This document shows, piece after piece, positions 44,772-53,062 of a stretch of 64,000 bases of DNA. The stretch is from Streptomyces sp. D2-8 (GTDB taxonomy: Bacteria > Actinomycetota > Actinomycetes > Streptomycetales > Streptomycetaceae). The position numbers and the translations under genes are program-made. How positions within the stretch are numbered: the stretch's first letter is position 1; the number at the start of each line of letters is the position of its first letter. The notes below the pieces were generated by a model, which did no database searches, had not been told where the DNA came from, and saw only the letters and a program-made list of their open reading frames with translations. The stretch lies in the NCBI RefSeq assembly GCF_023184515.1, contig NZ_JAAHBP010000003.1, positions 310,001 to 374,000 of the forward strand, given 5' to 3'.

Positions 44772-45857
44772 TCACCAGCACATCACCGCCGTTCCGCCGC
44801 AACCCCAGGCGGAGTACAGGCGTACGCGGACGGTGTAGCGCCGGCCCTTGACGAGCCGGGCGTCGATCGTGGCGTTGTGCGGAGTTCCCCCGTCGTCCCG
44901 GCCGGCGAGGTAGCGGAATTCCCCGTCCCGCTCCTCGAAGAGCACGACGACGGCGTCGCAGTCGCCGAACGTGCCCAGCGTGTACGTGCGGGTCTCCGGC
45001 GGGTCGATCACGAAGTCCGCCTGCTCGCCCGGGCCGAGACCGAGCGGGGCCGAGCGGAACGGCACCAGCGCGGGCGAACCCTGCGGATGCGCCGGCGGAT
45101 ACCAGCGCAGCACGGACTCCTTGTCGGCGGCGGACAGGGTGCCGGGCGGGTTCAGGCCCCCGCGGTACTGCTCCGGTTCCAGGATCAGCCCCGGCGGGAA
45201 CGGGAACTCCATGATCGACTGCGGGTCCCAGACGGAGCCGTTGACCTCGTCCGGGCCGAGCTTGCGCAGGATGTTGTAGTGCGTCCGCTCCCGGCTCCAG
45301 TGGTGGGGCGGGCCCGCCAGTTCGGCGTAGACGGCCTCGTCGTCCCAGTGGATGCCCGCGAACGGGCTCTGGTGCTCGTGCAGCATGCCGAGCGCGTGCC
45401 CGATCTGGTGCAGGGCCGTCCAGCGCTCCCCGGGCGCGGTCAGGTCCCAGCCGAAGTTCATGGTGCGTTCCTGCCGGCCGGCGAGCAGCGCGTCCCGGCC
45501 CACCGCCGACCAGGAGCCGTCACCGGCCTGGAACCCGATGCGCAGTTCGGCCTCCGAGCGGTCGTCGACCTCGGCGAAGGCGATCCCGATGCCGAGGTCC
45601 TGCCACTCCCGGAAGCCCGCCCGCACCACGTCCCGCTGCTCCTCGGCGCCGGCCCACGACACCCGTCGCGTCATCCCCCTCCCCGGCACGGGGATGACGG
45701 ACGCGTCGGTGTCACCGTCGAAGAACCAGTAGTGCACAACGGTGCCGTTGACCCACATCCGCCGTCCGCTCGCGAGCGCGTTCAGCCGCTCGGCCGCCAG
45801 CCCCGGTGCGAAGGCGGGCGCCGGCGTCCGTGCCAGCGAGCAGTAGCGTGCGGTCAT
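44772..45857 (-). CDS. Astacin-like (M12A) metallopeptidase homologue with HQxxH motif
   Basis: The 361-residue protein has the metzincin zinc motif HQIGHALGMLH (His150, His154, His160) and the Met-turn SIMEF, so the fold is clear. The catalytic Glu that follows the first His is Gln151, which in other metzincins would abolish peptidase activity. A beta-rich domain of about 100 residues ends the protein. No signal peptide is present, unlike secreted astacins. It diverges from the LuxR regulator across a 10-bp inverted repeat. It may be a zinc- or peptide-binding pseudoenzyme. The codon is CAG at 45407-45405. Confidence 0.8.
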   Translation of the reverse strand: MTARYCSLARTPAPAFAPGLAAERLNALASGRRMWVNGTVVHYWFFDGDTDASVIPVPGRGMTRRVSWAGAEEQRDVVRAGFREWQDLGIGIAFAEVDDRSEAELRIGFQAGDGSWSAVGRDALLAGRQERTMNFGWDLTAPGERWTALHQIGHALGMLHEHQSPFAGIHWDDEAVYAELAGPPHHWSRERTHYNILRKLGPDEVNGSVWDPQSIMEFPFPPGLILEPEQYRGGLNPPGTLSAADKESVLRWYPPAHPQGSPALVPFRSAPLGLGPGEQADFVIDPPETRTYTLGTFGDCDAVVVLFEERDGEFRYLAGRDDGGTPHNATIDARLVKGRRYTVRVRLYSAWGCGGTAVMCW

Positions 45858-45902
45858 GGGCCACAGCCTGCCCTGCCGACCGCCCCGGGCGCCTGAGTCG
45901 GG

Positions 45903-45939
45903 GGCTACTCAAGTCGCCCTGTATCAAGGTTGAGTAGCC
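45903..45939. promoter_or_regulatory. Inverted repeat upstream of the LuxR gene
   Basis: GGCTACTCAA (45903-45912) and TTGAGTAGCC (45930-45939) are perfect 10-bp inverted arms 17 bases apart in the gap between the divergent M12A-like and LuxR genes. It may be the regulator's own operator. CTGTATCAAGG lies between the arms and recurs at 50380-50390 or so. Confidence 0.5.
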
Positions 45940-45956
45940 GCGCTCATGTCTGTGTG

Positions 45957-47684
45957 ATGACTTACGAGAGGGACGCGACGACGCTGGAGCTGCCCTGGCC
46001 GCTGGCCGGGCGGGAGGACGAACTGGAGCTGGTCCGCCGGTCCCTGACCGGCGTGCGGCGCGGCATCGTGGTGACGGGCCCTGCGGGCTGCGGCAAGACC
46101 CGCCTCGTCACCGAGGCGATCCGCGGCACCGACTGCGCACGGGCGGCCGGTACGCCCGAGAGCCGGACCATCGCCTTCGCCGCGTTCGCCCATCTGCTGC
46201 CCGAGTCGGTCACGTTGCACCGCGCCGTCCGGATGCTGTCCGGGGTCCGCACCCTGCTGGTGGACGACGCGCACCTTCTCGACGACGCCTCCGCCGCCCT
46301 GGTCCATCAGCTCGCCGTGCACGGGCGCACCCGGCTGCTGGTCGTCGCCACGGACGGCACCCCCGTGCCCGGCGCCATCTCCCGGCTGTGGACCGGTGAG
46401 CTCCTGCCGCGCCTCGCGCTGGAGCCGCTGCCCGAGGAGGAGACCGGCCGGCTGCTCACGGCCGGCGCCGGCCCTCTCGACGCGCTCACCGTGAACCGGC
46501 TGCGCCACCTGAGCCAGGGCGACCTGCGGCTGCTGCGCGACCTGCTGGGGGCGGTCCGCGGGCTGCTGACCCCCGTCCCGGACACCGGCGAACGGGCCTG
46601 GCGGGGCCAGGTCCCGCTGACCGCGGCCGTGCGCGAGCGCACCGCCCCCGTCCTAGGCCGGACCTGCCCTCGCGAACGCGAGGCCCTCGACCGCCTCGCC
46701 TTCGCCGAACCCCTGCCCCCGAACCTGGACGACCTGGACCTCGGCGCCCTCGAAGCGCTGGAGTCCGACGGCCTGATCGAGGTCGACGACCGCGGTGCCG
46801 TCCGTCTCGCCCACCCTCTGTACGGGTGGGTGCTCCGGGCCGCGACGGGCCGGCTGCGGGCACGCCGGCTGGCCCGGACGCCGGACGTGTACGCCGCCGC
46901 CCTCGACGCCGAGTCGGCCGCCCTGGCCCACCGGATCGACCAGGCCGACGTACGGGCGACGGCCACACCGGTCGGGGAGTGGCTGGTCGCCGAGGGCGGC
47001 CCGCTGCCGGCCGGGTACGCCGCGCTGCGCGCCCGGTTCGCGCGGCTGCGCGGGGAGGTGAGGGAAGCGGCGGCCTGGGCGCGGGAAGGCCTGCGAGGCG
47101 ACCCCGGGAACGCGCCCTGCCGGGCCGAACTCGACCGCGCCGCGGCGGCGGTGGACAGCCGGGGTGACCTGGATCCGGACCTGGAGGCCCTCACCGACCC
47201 CTACGACGCCGTCCGCTTCGGCGCCCCCGAGAAGGTCATCGACCGGCTCAGCGGCGTCTTCGCCCGGCACGCCGACGCGCTCACCCGCGCCGACGGCCCG
47301 GACCTGGACGAGGTGGCCGGGGAACTGGAGCGGCGGGGCTTCCTGCTGTTCGCCGCGGAGGCGCATGCCCAGGCCGTACCCGCCCACCGCGACCCGCGCG
47401 CCGCCCGGCACTCCCGCACCCGGGCCGTCGCCCTGGCCCGGCGCTGCCAGGGCGCCCGTACCCCCGCGCTGTCCGGGCTGGTCCTCGGTGAACTCACCGC
47501 CCGGCAGCGGCAGATCGTCGCCCTCGCCGCGGCCGGCCTGACCAACCGGCAGATCGCCGAACGCCTCACCCTGTCCGTCCGCACCGTCGGCAACCACCTG
47601 TACAGCGCCTACGCCCGGCTCGGCGCGAGCGACCGCGGCGCCCTGCCGTGGCTCGCTCAGGCGCCGGAAGCCCAGCCGGCCTGA
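45957..47684 (+). CDS. LuxR-family regulator with AAA ATPase domain
   Basis: The 575-residue protein starts with an ATPase domain (Walker A GPAGCGKTR, Walker B TLLVDDAHLLDD), has a helical middle region, and ends with a LuxR helix-turn-helix (LTARQRQIVALAAAGLTNRQIAERLTLSVRTVGNHLYSAYARLG). It is shorter than the usual LAL regulators of about 900 residues. No ribosome site is seen at ATG 45957; TTG at 45930 would add nine residues but overlaps the inverted repeat. Target genes are unknown; the divergent M12A-like gene and the CHAT module are the nearest candidates. Confidence 0.85.
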   Translation: MTYERDATTLELPWPLAGREDELELVRRSLTGVRRGIVVTGPAGCGKTRLVTEAIRGTDCARAAGTPESRTIAFAAFAHLLPESVTLHRAVRMLSGVRTLLVDDAHLLDDASAALVHQLAVHGRTRLLVVATDGTPVPGAISRLWTGELLPRLALEPLPEEETGRLLTAGAGPLDALTVNRLRHLSQGDLRLLRDLLGAVRGLLTPVPDTGERAWRGQVPLTAAVRERTAPVLGRTCPREREALDRLAFAEPLPPNLDDLDLGALEALESDGLIEVDDRGAVRLAHPLYGWVLRAATGRLRARRLARTPDVYAAALDAESAALAHRIDQADVRATATPVGEWLVAEGGPLPAGYAALRARFARLRGEVREAAAWAREGLRGDPGNAPCRAELDRAAAAVDSRGDLDPDLEALTDPYDAVRFGAPEKVIDRLSGVFARHADALTRADGPDLDEVAGELERRGFLLFAAEAHAQAVPAHRDPRAARHSRTRAVALARRCQGARTPALSGLVLGELTARQRQIVALAAAGLTNRQIAERLTLSVRTVGNHLYSAYARLGASDRGALPWLAQAPEAQPA

Positions 47685-47699
47685 GCCGGCACCAGGACC

Positions 47700-47736
47700 G
47701 GCGGCCTGACCCGAACAGGGGACGGGTCAGGCCGCC
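47700..47736. terminator. Bidirectional terminator hairpin
   Basis: GGCGGCCTGACCCG (47700-47713) pairs perfectly with CGGGTCAGGCCGCC (47723-47736) across nine bases. The stop codon of the CHAT gene lies in the right arm. It separates convergent genes. Confidence 0.8.
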
Positions 47737-50330
47737 CCGAACGCCGAGAACGCCCACCCCGTGGCCTGGTGCAGCGCGTCGCCCGGCAGGGCGGCCCGGG
47801 CGTCACGCAGCGCCTCCGCCAGGGACAGGCCGGCATCGAGGCCCTTGTGCAGCGCGAGCATCAGCGGCACCACCGCGGCGTCGTTCACGGGCGCGCTGCA
47901 CGCCACCACCCCGGCCGTGCCGAGCGGCAGCAACGCCGTCACCAGGCCGAGCAGTTCGTCCGCACCGACCGAGGCGAGGCGCGCGGTGTCGCAGCAGGAC
48001 AGGATGATCCGATAGGGGCTGCGGTCCAGCCGCTCGAAGTCGTGCACGACGATCGGCCCGTCGGCCATCCGCAGGGAGGAGAACAGCGGGCTGTCCGCGC
48101 GGAACGTGCCGTGCGCGGCGATGTGTGCCAGCGCCGTCCCGTCCAGCTCCTCCAGCACCCGCGGCACCCGTGCCTCGTCCTCCTCCAGGACCGTCGCACA
48201 GCCGTACCGGGCCGCCAGTTCGGGCACCTCGGCGCCGCCCGTCGCCAGGCCCGGGCCGCGCACCAGCACATGGCAGCCCTCCGGCGGCGGCGCGGTCTCC
48301 CAGGCCCGCAGCCAGCTGCCGGCCGACGGCGACACGCTGAGCACCCGTTCCCGCAGCGACGGCAGCAGCGACCACGGCACCCGGTGCAGCCGCCCCGGCG
48401 GCACGATCACGACCGGGCCGCCGCCCAGGTGCGCCGCGGCCGGTCCGAGCAGCAGTTCCTCCAGTCGGCGCCCCGCCGCCTCCACCACCGGAAGCCGGGC
48501 CTCCGCCCCGGGGTGGGCCAGCCGCCGCAGCCCGGCCTGGACGTGCTCGGCCTCGGTCTCCGCCTCGGCGAGCAGCCCGGCCTCGAACCGGCGCACCCGC
48601 CCCCGCCCGCACAGCAGGACCTGCACCCGGCCGTCGAGGACGGCGAGTTCCACCAGCAGGACCTCGTCGCCCAGGTGCTCCAGCAGCCGGCCCACGTCGA
48701 ACCGGTCCCCGGCCCCGGGCGCCTCGCCCCGCATGTGCAGGGTCCTGGAGCGGATCTCCCGCTCCAGGCGCCGCTGTTCGCGCTCCAGCGCCGGAACCGG
48801 CCGGCCCTCCATCCGGGCGGCCTCCGCACGCGAGGCGATCTCGCGGAAGGCGGTCATGCCGCTGAGCAGTTCCGGGTCGGCGGGCGGCCGGGTCGGCGCT
48901 GTGGACAGCACGGTGGCCCGCCAGCGCTCGCTCCACACCAGCAGCCGCCGCGGCCCGCCGGAGACCAGACTGGCCTGCTGCGCCAACGCGGCGAGTTCCG
49001 CGCCCTGTTCGGTGGCACGGGCCCGCAACTCCGAGGCGCCCAGCGTCATCCGGTGGTCGTCGAGGACGTCCAGGCCCCGCCGGCAGGCCTCCAGCACCCC
49101 CCGCGCCGACCCGGCGGCCTGTGCCCGCAGCGCCTGCGCCGCCCACCCCGTCATCCGCGCCAGCGGCGGACCACTGCGCCGGCTGCGCGCGGCCACGGCC
49201 AAGTGCCGCTCCGCGTCCGCAGTCCAGCCCAGGTCCAGCGCGATCCGGCCCGCGAGCAGCGAGGCCTCCGGCGCGGCCGGGGCGCCGAAGGACGCCAGCG
49301 TCCCGGCCACCGCGGCGGCATCGGCGACCAGCCGTCCCGAGCCGCGCCCGGCCGCGTGCCGCGCCTCGATCAGCACCAGCCGGGCGTGCGTCTCCCACCA
49401 GGTGCGCCGCTGCCCGGCGAACAGCCGTACCGCGAGGGCCGCGCGGGCGATCGCCGTGTGCGGATCGCCCGCCAGCCGTGCGGCCCGTGCGGCCGCCAGC
49501 AGCAGTTCCGCCTTACGGGTGGACTGCCCGCCGATCCCGTCCAGCTTCCCGATCGCCGCGTCGGCCTCGGCCAGCGCCTCCGGTGCCAGCCCGGCGGCCA
49601 TCAGCACCTCGCAGCGCCGGATGTTCAGCATGAACGTCGGCGTGCCGAGCCGGGCGTAGCGCTCCTCCGCCTCGTCCAGCAGCCGCAGCGCCGCCGGCAC
49701 GTCCCCGGACCGGAACGCGGCCAGGCCCCGGCTCTCCACCGCGTCGGCCTTGTCGTGCTCCTGGCCGGTGGTGTCCCACAGTGCCTCGGCCGCGGTGAAG
49801 TCCGCCTCGGCCCGCTCCACCGACCCCAGCGCCAGATGCACGGTGGCCCTCAGGGTCAGCGCCCGCGCCGTCCAGATCACGTCGTCCGCCTGCCGCAGCA
49901 CGGGCACCGCCCGGCGCACGTCCTCCAGCGCCTCGCGATGGTGACCGAGCACCCACCACACATACGCCCGCCGGTACAGCACCCGCGCCCTGGTGTGCCC
50001 GCCGCCGCGCGCCACACCCCGCTCGAACGCCGCCAGGCCCTCCCGGGTGCGGCCCGCGTGCACCAGCGCCACGCCCAGCGTGGCCAGCACGTCCGCCTCC
50101 CGGTCGGCCGAGTCGGCGCGCGCCGCGCACGCCCGGGCACGCCGCAGATGGTGCAGCGCGAGCCGCAGATCGCCGAAGTCCCGCTGCCAGATGCCGATCA
50201 CCTGGTGGGCGACGGAGGCGTCCAGCGGGGAGGGACCGGCGTCGAGCAGCGCCCGGGCCCTCGTGAGAGCCTCGCCCGGGTCGGCGAACACCATCGGCAG
50301 CAGTTCCGTAACCGAGTCGCTTCCCGCTGT
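47727..50330 (-). CDS. TPR-CHAT (caspase-like) protein
   Basis: The protein of about 867 residues has an N-terminal helical region with many TPR-like repeats (residues about 20 to 500) and a C-terminal CHAT domain. The expected Cys protease dyad is His740 in AHIAAHGTF and Cys780 in LSCCDTARLAS. CHAT proteins are caspase-related peptidases in toxin, defence and signalling systems; TPRs bind regulators or targets. Start is uncertain: GTG at 50330 has a -10-like TACCAT seven bases upstream, suggesting a leaderless transcript, and upstream frame would overlap the divergent subtilase gene. It diverges from a subtilase, sigma factor and small acidic protein. Confidence 0.85.
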   Translation of the reverse strand, partial: TAGSDSVTELLPMVFADPGEALTRARALLDAGPSPLDASVAHQVIGIWQRDFGDLRLALHHLRRARACAARADSADREADVLATLGVALVHAGRTREGLAAFERGVARGGGHTRARVLYRRAYVWWVLGHHREALEDVRRAVPVLRQADDVIWTARALTLRATVHLALGSVERAEADFTAAEALWDTTGQEHDKADAVESRGLAAFRSGDVPAALRLLDEAEERYARLGTPTFMLNIRRCEVLMAAGLAPEALAEADAAIGKLDGIGGQSTRKAELLLAAARAARLAGDPHTAIARAALAVRLFAGQRRTWWETHARLVLIEARHAAGRGSGRLVADAAAVAGTLASFGAPAAPEASLLAGRIALDLGWTADAERHLAVAARSRRSGPPLARMTGWAAQALRAQAAGSARGVLEACRRGLDVLDDHRMTLGASELRARATEQGAELAALAQQASLVSGGPRRLLVWSERWRATVLSTAPTRPPADPELLSGMTAFREIASRAEAARMEGRPVPALEREQRRLEREIRSRTLHMRGEAPGAGDRFDVGRLLEHLGDEVLLVELAVLDGRVQVLLCGRGRVRRFEAGLLAEAETEAEHVQAGLRRLAHPGAEARLPVVEAAGRRLEELLLGPAAAHLGGGPVVIVPPGRLHRVPWSLLPSLRERVLSVSPSAGSWLRAWETAPPPEGCHVLVRGPGLATGGAEVPELAARYGCATVLEEDEARVPRVLEELDGTALAHIAAHGTFRADSPLFSSLRMADGPIVVHDFERLDRSPYRIILSCCDTARLASVGADELLGLVTALLPLGTAGVVACSAPVNDAAVVPLMLALHKGLDAGLSLAEALRDARAALPGDALHQATGWAFSAFGAA

Positions 50331-50464
50331 CACTCCTCGGATGGTAGTGGCCCAGGAGCGCACCTCACAGGTGTGGAGCTGTATCAAGGGACGGCCCGGC
50401 GGCTCTTGTTGACGACCGCTCAACGGCACCGGCCGACGCCGTCGCACCAACGGGAGGACCCGCC

Positions 50465-51895
50465 ATGTCACCGCAGCGCTTCCACGAGCAGTTCGACCAG
50501 ATCCAGCGCTCGATGCCGGACGTCCCCCTGGCGATGGGCCCGGACGACTCGGCGGAGTTCATGTACGAGAAGGGCGTGGTCCTCGTCCGGGACGGTGAGC
50601 AGGCGCGGATCGTCGAGGACACGGTACGGGCGCATTTCACGGCGGCACCCGACCTCGACCAGGAGCAGGTCCGCCGGGCGGGACCGCAGACCAACCGCAG
50701 CGGCATCACCCGGATCCGCGTCGGCGACCCCGGCGAGGGCGGCCGGGACGCCGACCGCACCGTCGCCCACGCCCTGCGCTCCGTGCGGGAGCACGAGTCC
50801 CGGGCCGGGCACCGGATGGTCGCCCGCAACCACGTGGTGCACATCGCGGTCAACGCCTGCCCGGGCGACGAACCCGTCCCGGCCCCGCTCAGCGAGCCGC
50901 CCAACCCGGCCGCCGCCGACACGCCCCACGACCCGGACACCGCCGTCGGCGTCCTCGTCGTCGACACCGGCCTCATGCACGACTACCGCTCCTGCGGCCT
51001 GCTGGCCCACACCGGCGGCGACGCCCAGCTCCAGGAGTGCGACGACCAGGGGATCCTCCAGCAGTACGTCGGCCACGGCACGTTCATCGCCGGGCTCGTC
51101 GCCGCTGTCGCGCCCAACACCGACATCACCGTCCGCGGCACCCTCAACGACGCCGGCGCCATCCTGGAGTCCGAGTTCGGCGAGAAGCTCTTCGAGGCCG
51201 TCGACGCAGGCGGCTGGCCCGATGTCCTCAGCCTCTCCGCCGGCACCTCCAACGGCCGCAGCGACGGACTGCTCGGCGTCGAGAACTTCATGAGGGAACT
51301 GCGCGAGCAGCGCACCCTGCTGATCGCCGCCGCCGGCAACAACGGCAGCGCCGCGCCGTTCTGGCCCGCCGCCTACGCCGATCTGCCCGGCTGGGAGGAC
51401 TCCGTGCTGTCGGTCGGAGCCCTGCGCAGCGACGGCGAGTTCGGCGCCTGCTTCACCAACCACGGCCCCTGGGTGAAGGTCTACGCCCCCGGCGAGCGCC
51501 TCACCAGCGTCCTCACCGGCTTCGACTCGCCCGTTCCGTACGTGTACCAGCACTCCACGTACGACGCCTGCCGCTACGGCTTCTCCTACGGCTGCACCTG
51601 CCAGCACCCGCGCCACAGCGGCGTGCTGAGCGACGAGGGCAACGCCGCCAAGCCGGACCAGGTGATGTTCGAGGGGTACGCGCAGTGGAGCGGCACATCC
51701 TTCGCCACCCCTGTCACCGCCGGCCTGGTCGCCGCCCACATGACGGCGCACAAGGAGACCGACCCGCGCGCGGCCCGGAAGCAACTCCTCGCCGCCAACG
51801 CGGAGTTCGCGGAAGTGCGCGGCGCACACGTCCCGGCGCTGCGTCCGCCTACCTGGCGCCCGGTCCCGGTCGTGCGCCTCGGCGCCGGGCTGTGA
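50465..51895 (+). CDS. Subtilisin-family (S8) serine peptidase without signal peptide
   Basis: The 476-residue protein carries the full subtilase triad: Asp167 in VVDTGL, His204 in GHGTFIAG and Ser412 in SGTSFATP, with oxyanion Asn292 in AAGNNG. The 160-residue N-terminal region is not a signal peptide or a classical propeptide, so the enzyme should act in the cytoplasm. An insertion before Ser412 has Cys369, Cys377, Cys379 and nearby His residues that may bind metal. The ATG has GGAGG upstream. It diverges from the TPR-CHAT gene by about 134 bases and precedes a sigma factor gene. Confidence 0.9.
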   Translation: MSPQRFHEQFDQIQRSMPDVPLAMGPDDSAEFMYEKGVVLVRDGEQARIVEDTVRAHFTAAPDLDQEQVRRAGPQTNRSGITRIRVGDPGEGGRDADRTVAHALRSVREHESRAGHRMVARNHVVHIAVNACPGDEPVPAPLSEPPNPAAADTPHDPDTAVGVLVVDTGLMHDYRSCGLLAHTGGDAQLQECDDQGILQQYVGHGTFIAGLVAAVAPNTDITVRGTLNDAGAILESEFGEKLFEAVDAGGWPDVLSLSAGTSNGRSDGLLGVENFMRELREQRTLLIAAAGNNGSAAPFWPAAYADLPGWEDSVLSVGALRSDGEFGACFTNHGPWVKVYAPGERLTSVLTGFDSPVPYVYQHSTYDACRYGFSYGCTCQHPRHSGVLSDEGNAAKPDQVMFEGYAQWSGTSFATPVTAGLVAAHMTAHKETDPRAARKQLLAANAEFAEVRGAHVPALRPPTWRPVPVVRLGAGL

Positions 51896-51957
51896 GGGCC
51901 GAAGCCGCCCCCTCCACGGCGTACGATGACGTGCCGTACTCGAGGGGTGGGGCTGCC

Positions 51958-52533
51958 GTGGACCGTACTGATGCCGGCGCGCTCGTCCAGGCAGCCGCCG
52001 ACGGTGACGCGGCGGCCTGGAAGGCGCTCGTGGAAGGGCTGAGCCCGCTGGTCTGGTCCGTCGTCCGAGCCCACCGGCTCTCCGACGCCGACGCCCACGA
52101 GGTGTACCAGACGGCCTGGTTCCGCTTCGCGCAGCACCTCGGGCGGATCCGCGAGCCCGGCAAGGCGGGTGCGTGGCTGGCCAGCACCGCACGCCACGAG
52201 TGCCTGAAGGTCATCAAGAGTTCCCAGCGGTTGACCCTGACGGACGATCCGCAGCTGCTGGACCGGGTCAGCGAGGACGGCACGCCGGAACAGTCGCTGC
52301 TGGACTCCGAGGAGGCCGCCGCGCAGAGCGAACGCGTACGGCGGCTGTGGCAGGAGTTCGAGGAACTGGGCGAGCGGTGCAGGCAGTTGCTGCGCGTGCT
52401 GATGGCCACGCCGCCGCCCAGCTACCAGGACGTGTCCGCCGCGCTGGGGATCGCGGTGGGCAGCATCGGGCCGCTGCGCCAGCGCTGTCTGCGGCGGCTG
52501 CGGGCCCGGCTCGAGGCACGGGGGGCGATGTGA
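51958..52533 (+). CDS. ECF-type RNA polymerase sigma factor
   Basis: The 191-residue protein has sigma region 2 (ALVQAAADGDAAAWKALVEGLSPLVWSVVRAHRLSDADAHEVYQTAWFRFAQHL) and region 4 (LRVLMATPPPSYQDVSAALGIAVGSIGPLRQRCLRRLRARL), with no region 3, as in ECF sigma factors. The GTG at 51958 has GAGGGG about ten bases upstream. It follows the subtilase gene by 62 bases and overlaps the next gene (GTGA). It is likely the output of the module; its promoters are not known. No zinc-finger anti-sigma factor is adjacent. Confidence 0.88.
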   Translation: MDRTDAGALVQAAADGDAAAWKALVEGLSPLVWSVVRAHRLSDADAHEVYQTAWFRFAQHLGRIREPGKAGAWLASTARHECLKVIKSSQRLTLTDDPQLLDRVSEDGTPEQSLLDSEEAAAQSERVRRLWQEFEELGERCRQLLRVLMATPPPSYQDVSAALGIAVGSIGPLRQRCLRRLRARLEARGAM

Positions 52534-53030
52534 GCGACATGAACGGCGACCTGCACGACGACGACCTGTTCGGCGAAGTGGACTGGGGCGACGAGGAGTT
52601 CGGCGCCGGGTTGCTGGAGGAGGAGCTGCGGCAGGCCGCCGCCGTCCTCGACCCGGTGCCGCCGGAGCTCCAGCAGATCGCGGTCGACGCCTACGCGCTG
52701 CACGACCTCGACGCGCGTGTGGCCGAGCTGACCTTCGACTCGCTGGTCGACGCCCTCCCGGTCAGGGGCGTCACCGACACGCCCCGGATGCTGACCTTCC
52801 GGGCGGGCGAGGTGACCGTCGACGTCGAGGTGACGGCGCAGGGGCTGATGGGGCAGGTGCTGCCGCCGCAGCCGGCCCGCATCGAGGTCCTCGGCGGGCC
52901 GCGGCCCGGTTCCCCGCTCACGGCCGACGACCTGGGCCGCTTCACCGGTGACGTGCCGCTGTCCGGCCCGTTCGCCCTGCGGTTGCGGACCGGTGGGGAC
53001 GTGGTGGTGACGGAGTGGCTGCGGGCCTAG
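52530..53030 (+). CDS. Small acidic protein coupled to the sigma factor
   Basis: The 166-residue protein begins with an acidic stretch (MNGDLHDDDLFGEVDWGDEEFGAG), then a helical segment (ELQQIAVDAYALHDLDARVAELTFDSLVD), then a beta-rich half (RMLTFRAGEVTVDVEVTAQG). No family is recognised. It starts at GTG overlapping the sigma stop by four bases, so the two proteins should be made together. A cognate anti-sigma, a substrate of one of the two peptidases, or a sensor adaptor would all fit; this is inference. It has no membrane segment. Confidence 0.7.
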   Translation: MSDMNGDLHDDDLFGEVDWGDEEFGAGLLEEELRQAAAVLDPVPPELQQIAVDAYALHDLDARVAELTFDSLVDALPVRGVTDTPRMLTFRAGEVTVDVEVTAQGLMGQVLPPQPARIEVLGGPRPGSPLTADDLGRFTGDVPLSGPFALRLRTGGDVVVTEWLRA

Positions 53031-53053
53031 TCACCAGGTCGTGAACCTGGTCA
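53031..53053. terminator. Short hairpin between convergent genes
   Basis: ACCAGGT (53033-53039) and ACCTGGT (53045-53051) form a 7-bp stem with a five-base loop. It lies directly after the stop of the small acidic protein gene and ten bases before the end of the convergent gene. No T-run follows. Confidence 0.45.
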
Positions 53054-53062
53054 GACGGTTCT

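Noticed and set aside
50331..50471. N-terminal extension of the CHAT protein to GTG 50471
   Set aside because: It would overlap the divergent subtilase start and its ribosome site; the added residues are Arg/Pro-rich without a fold.
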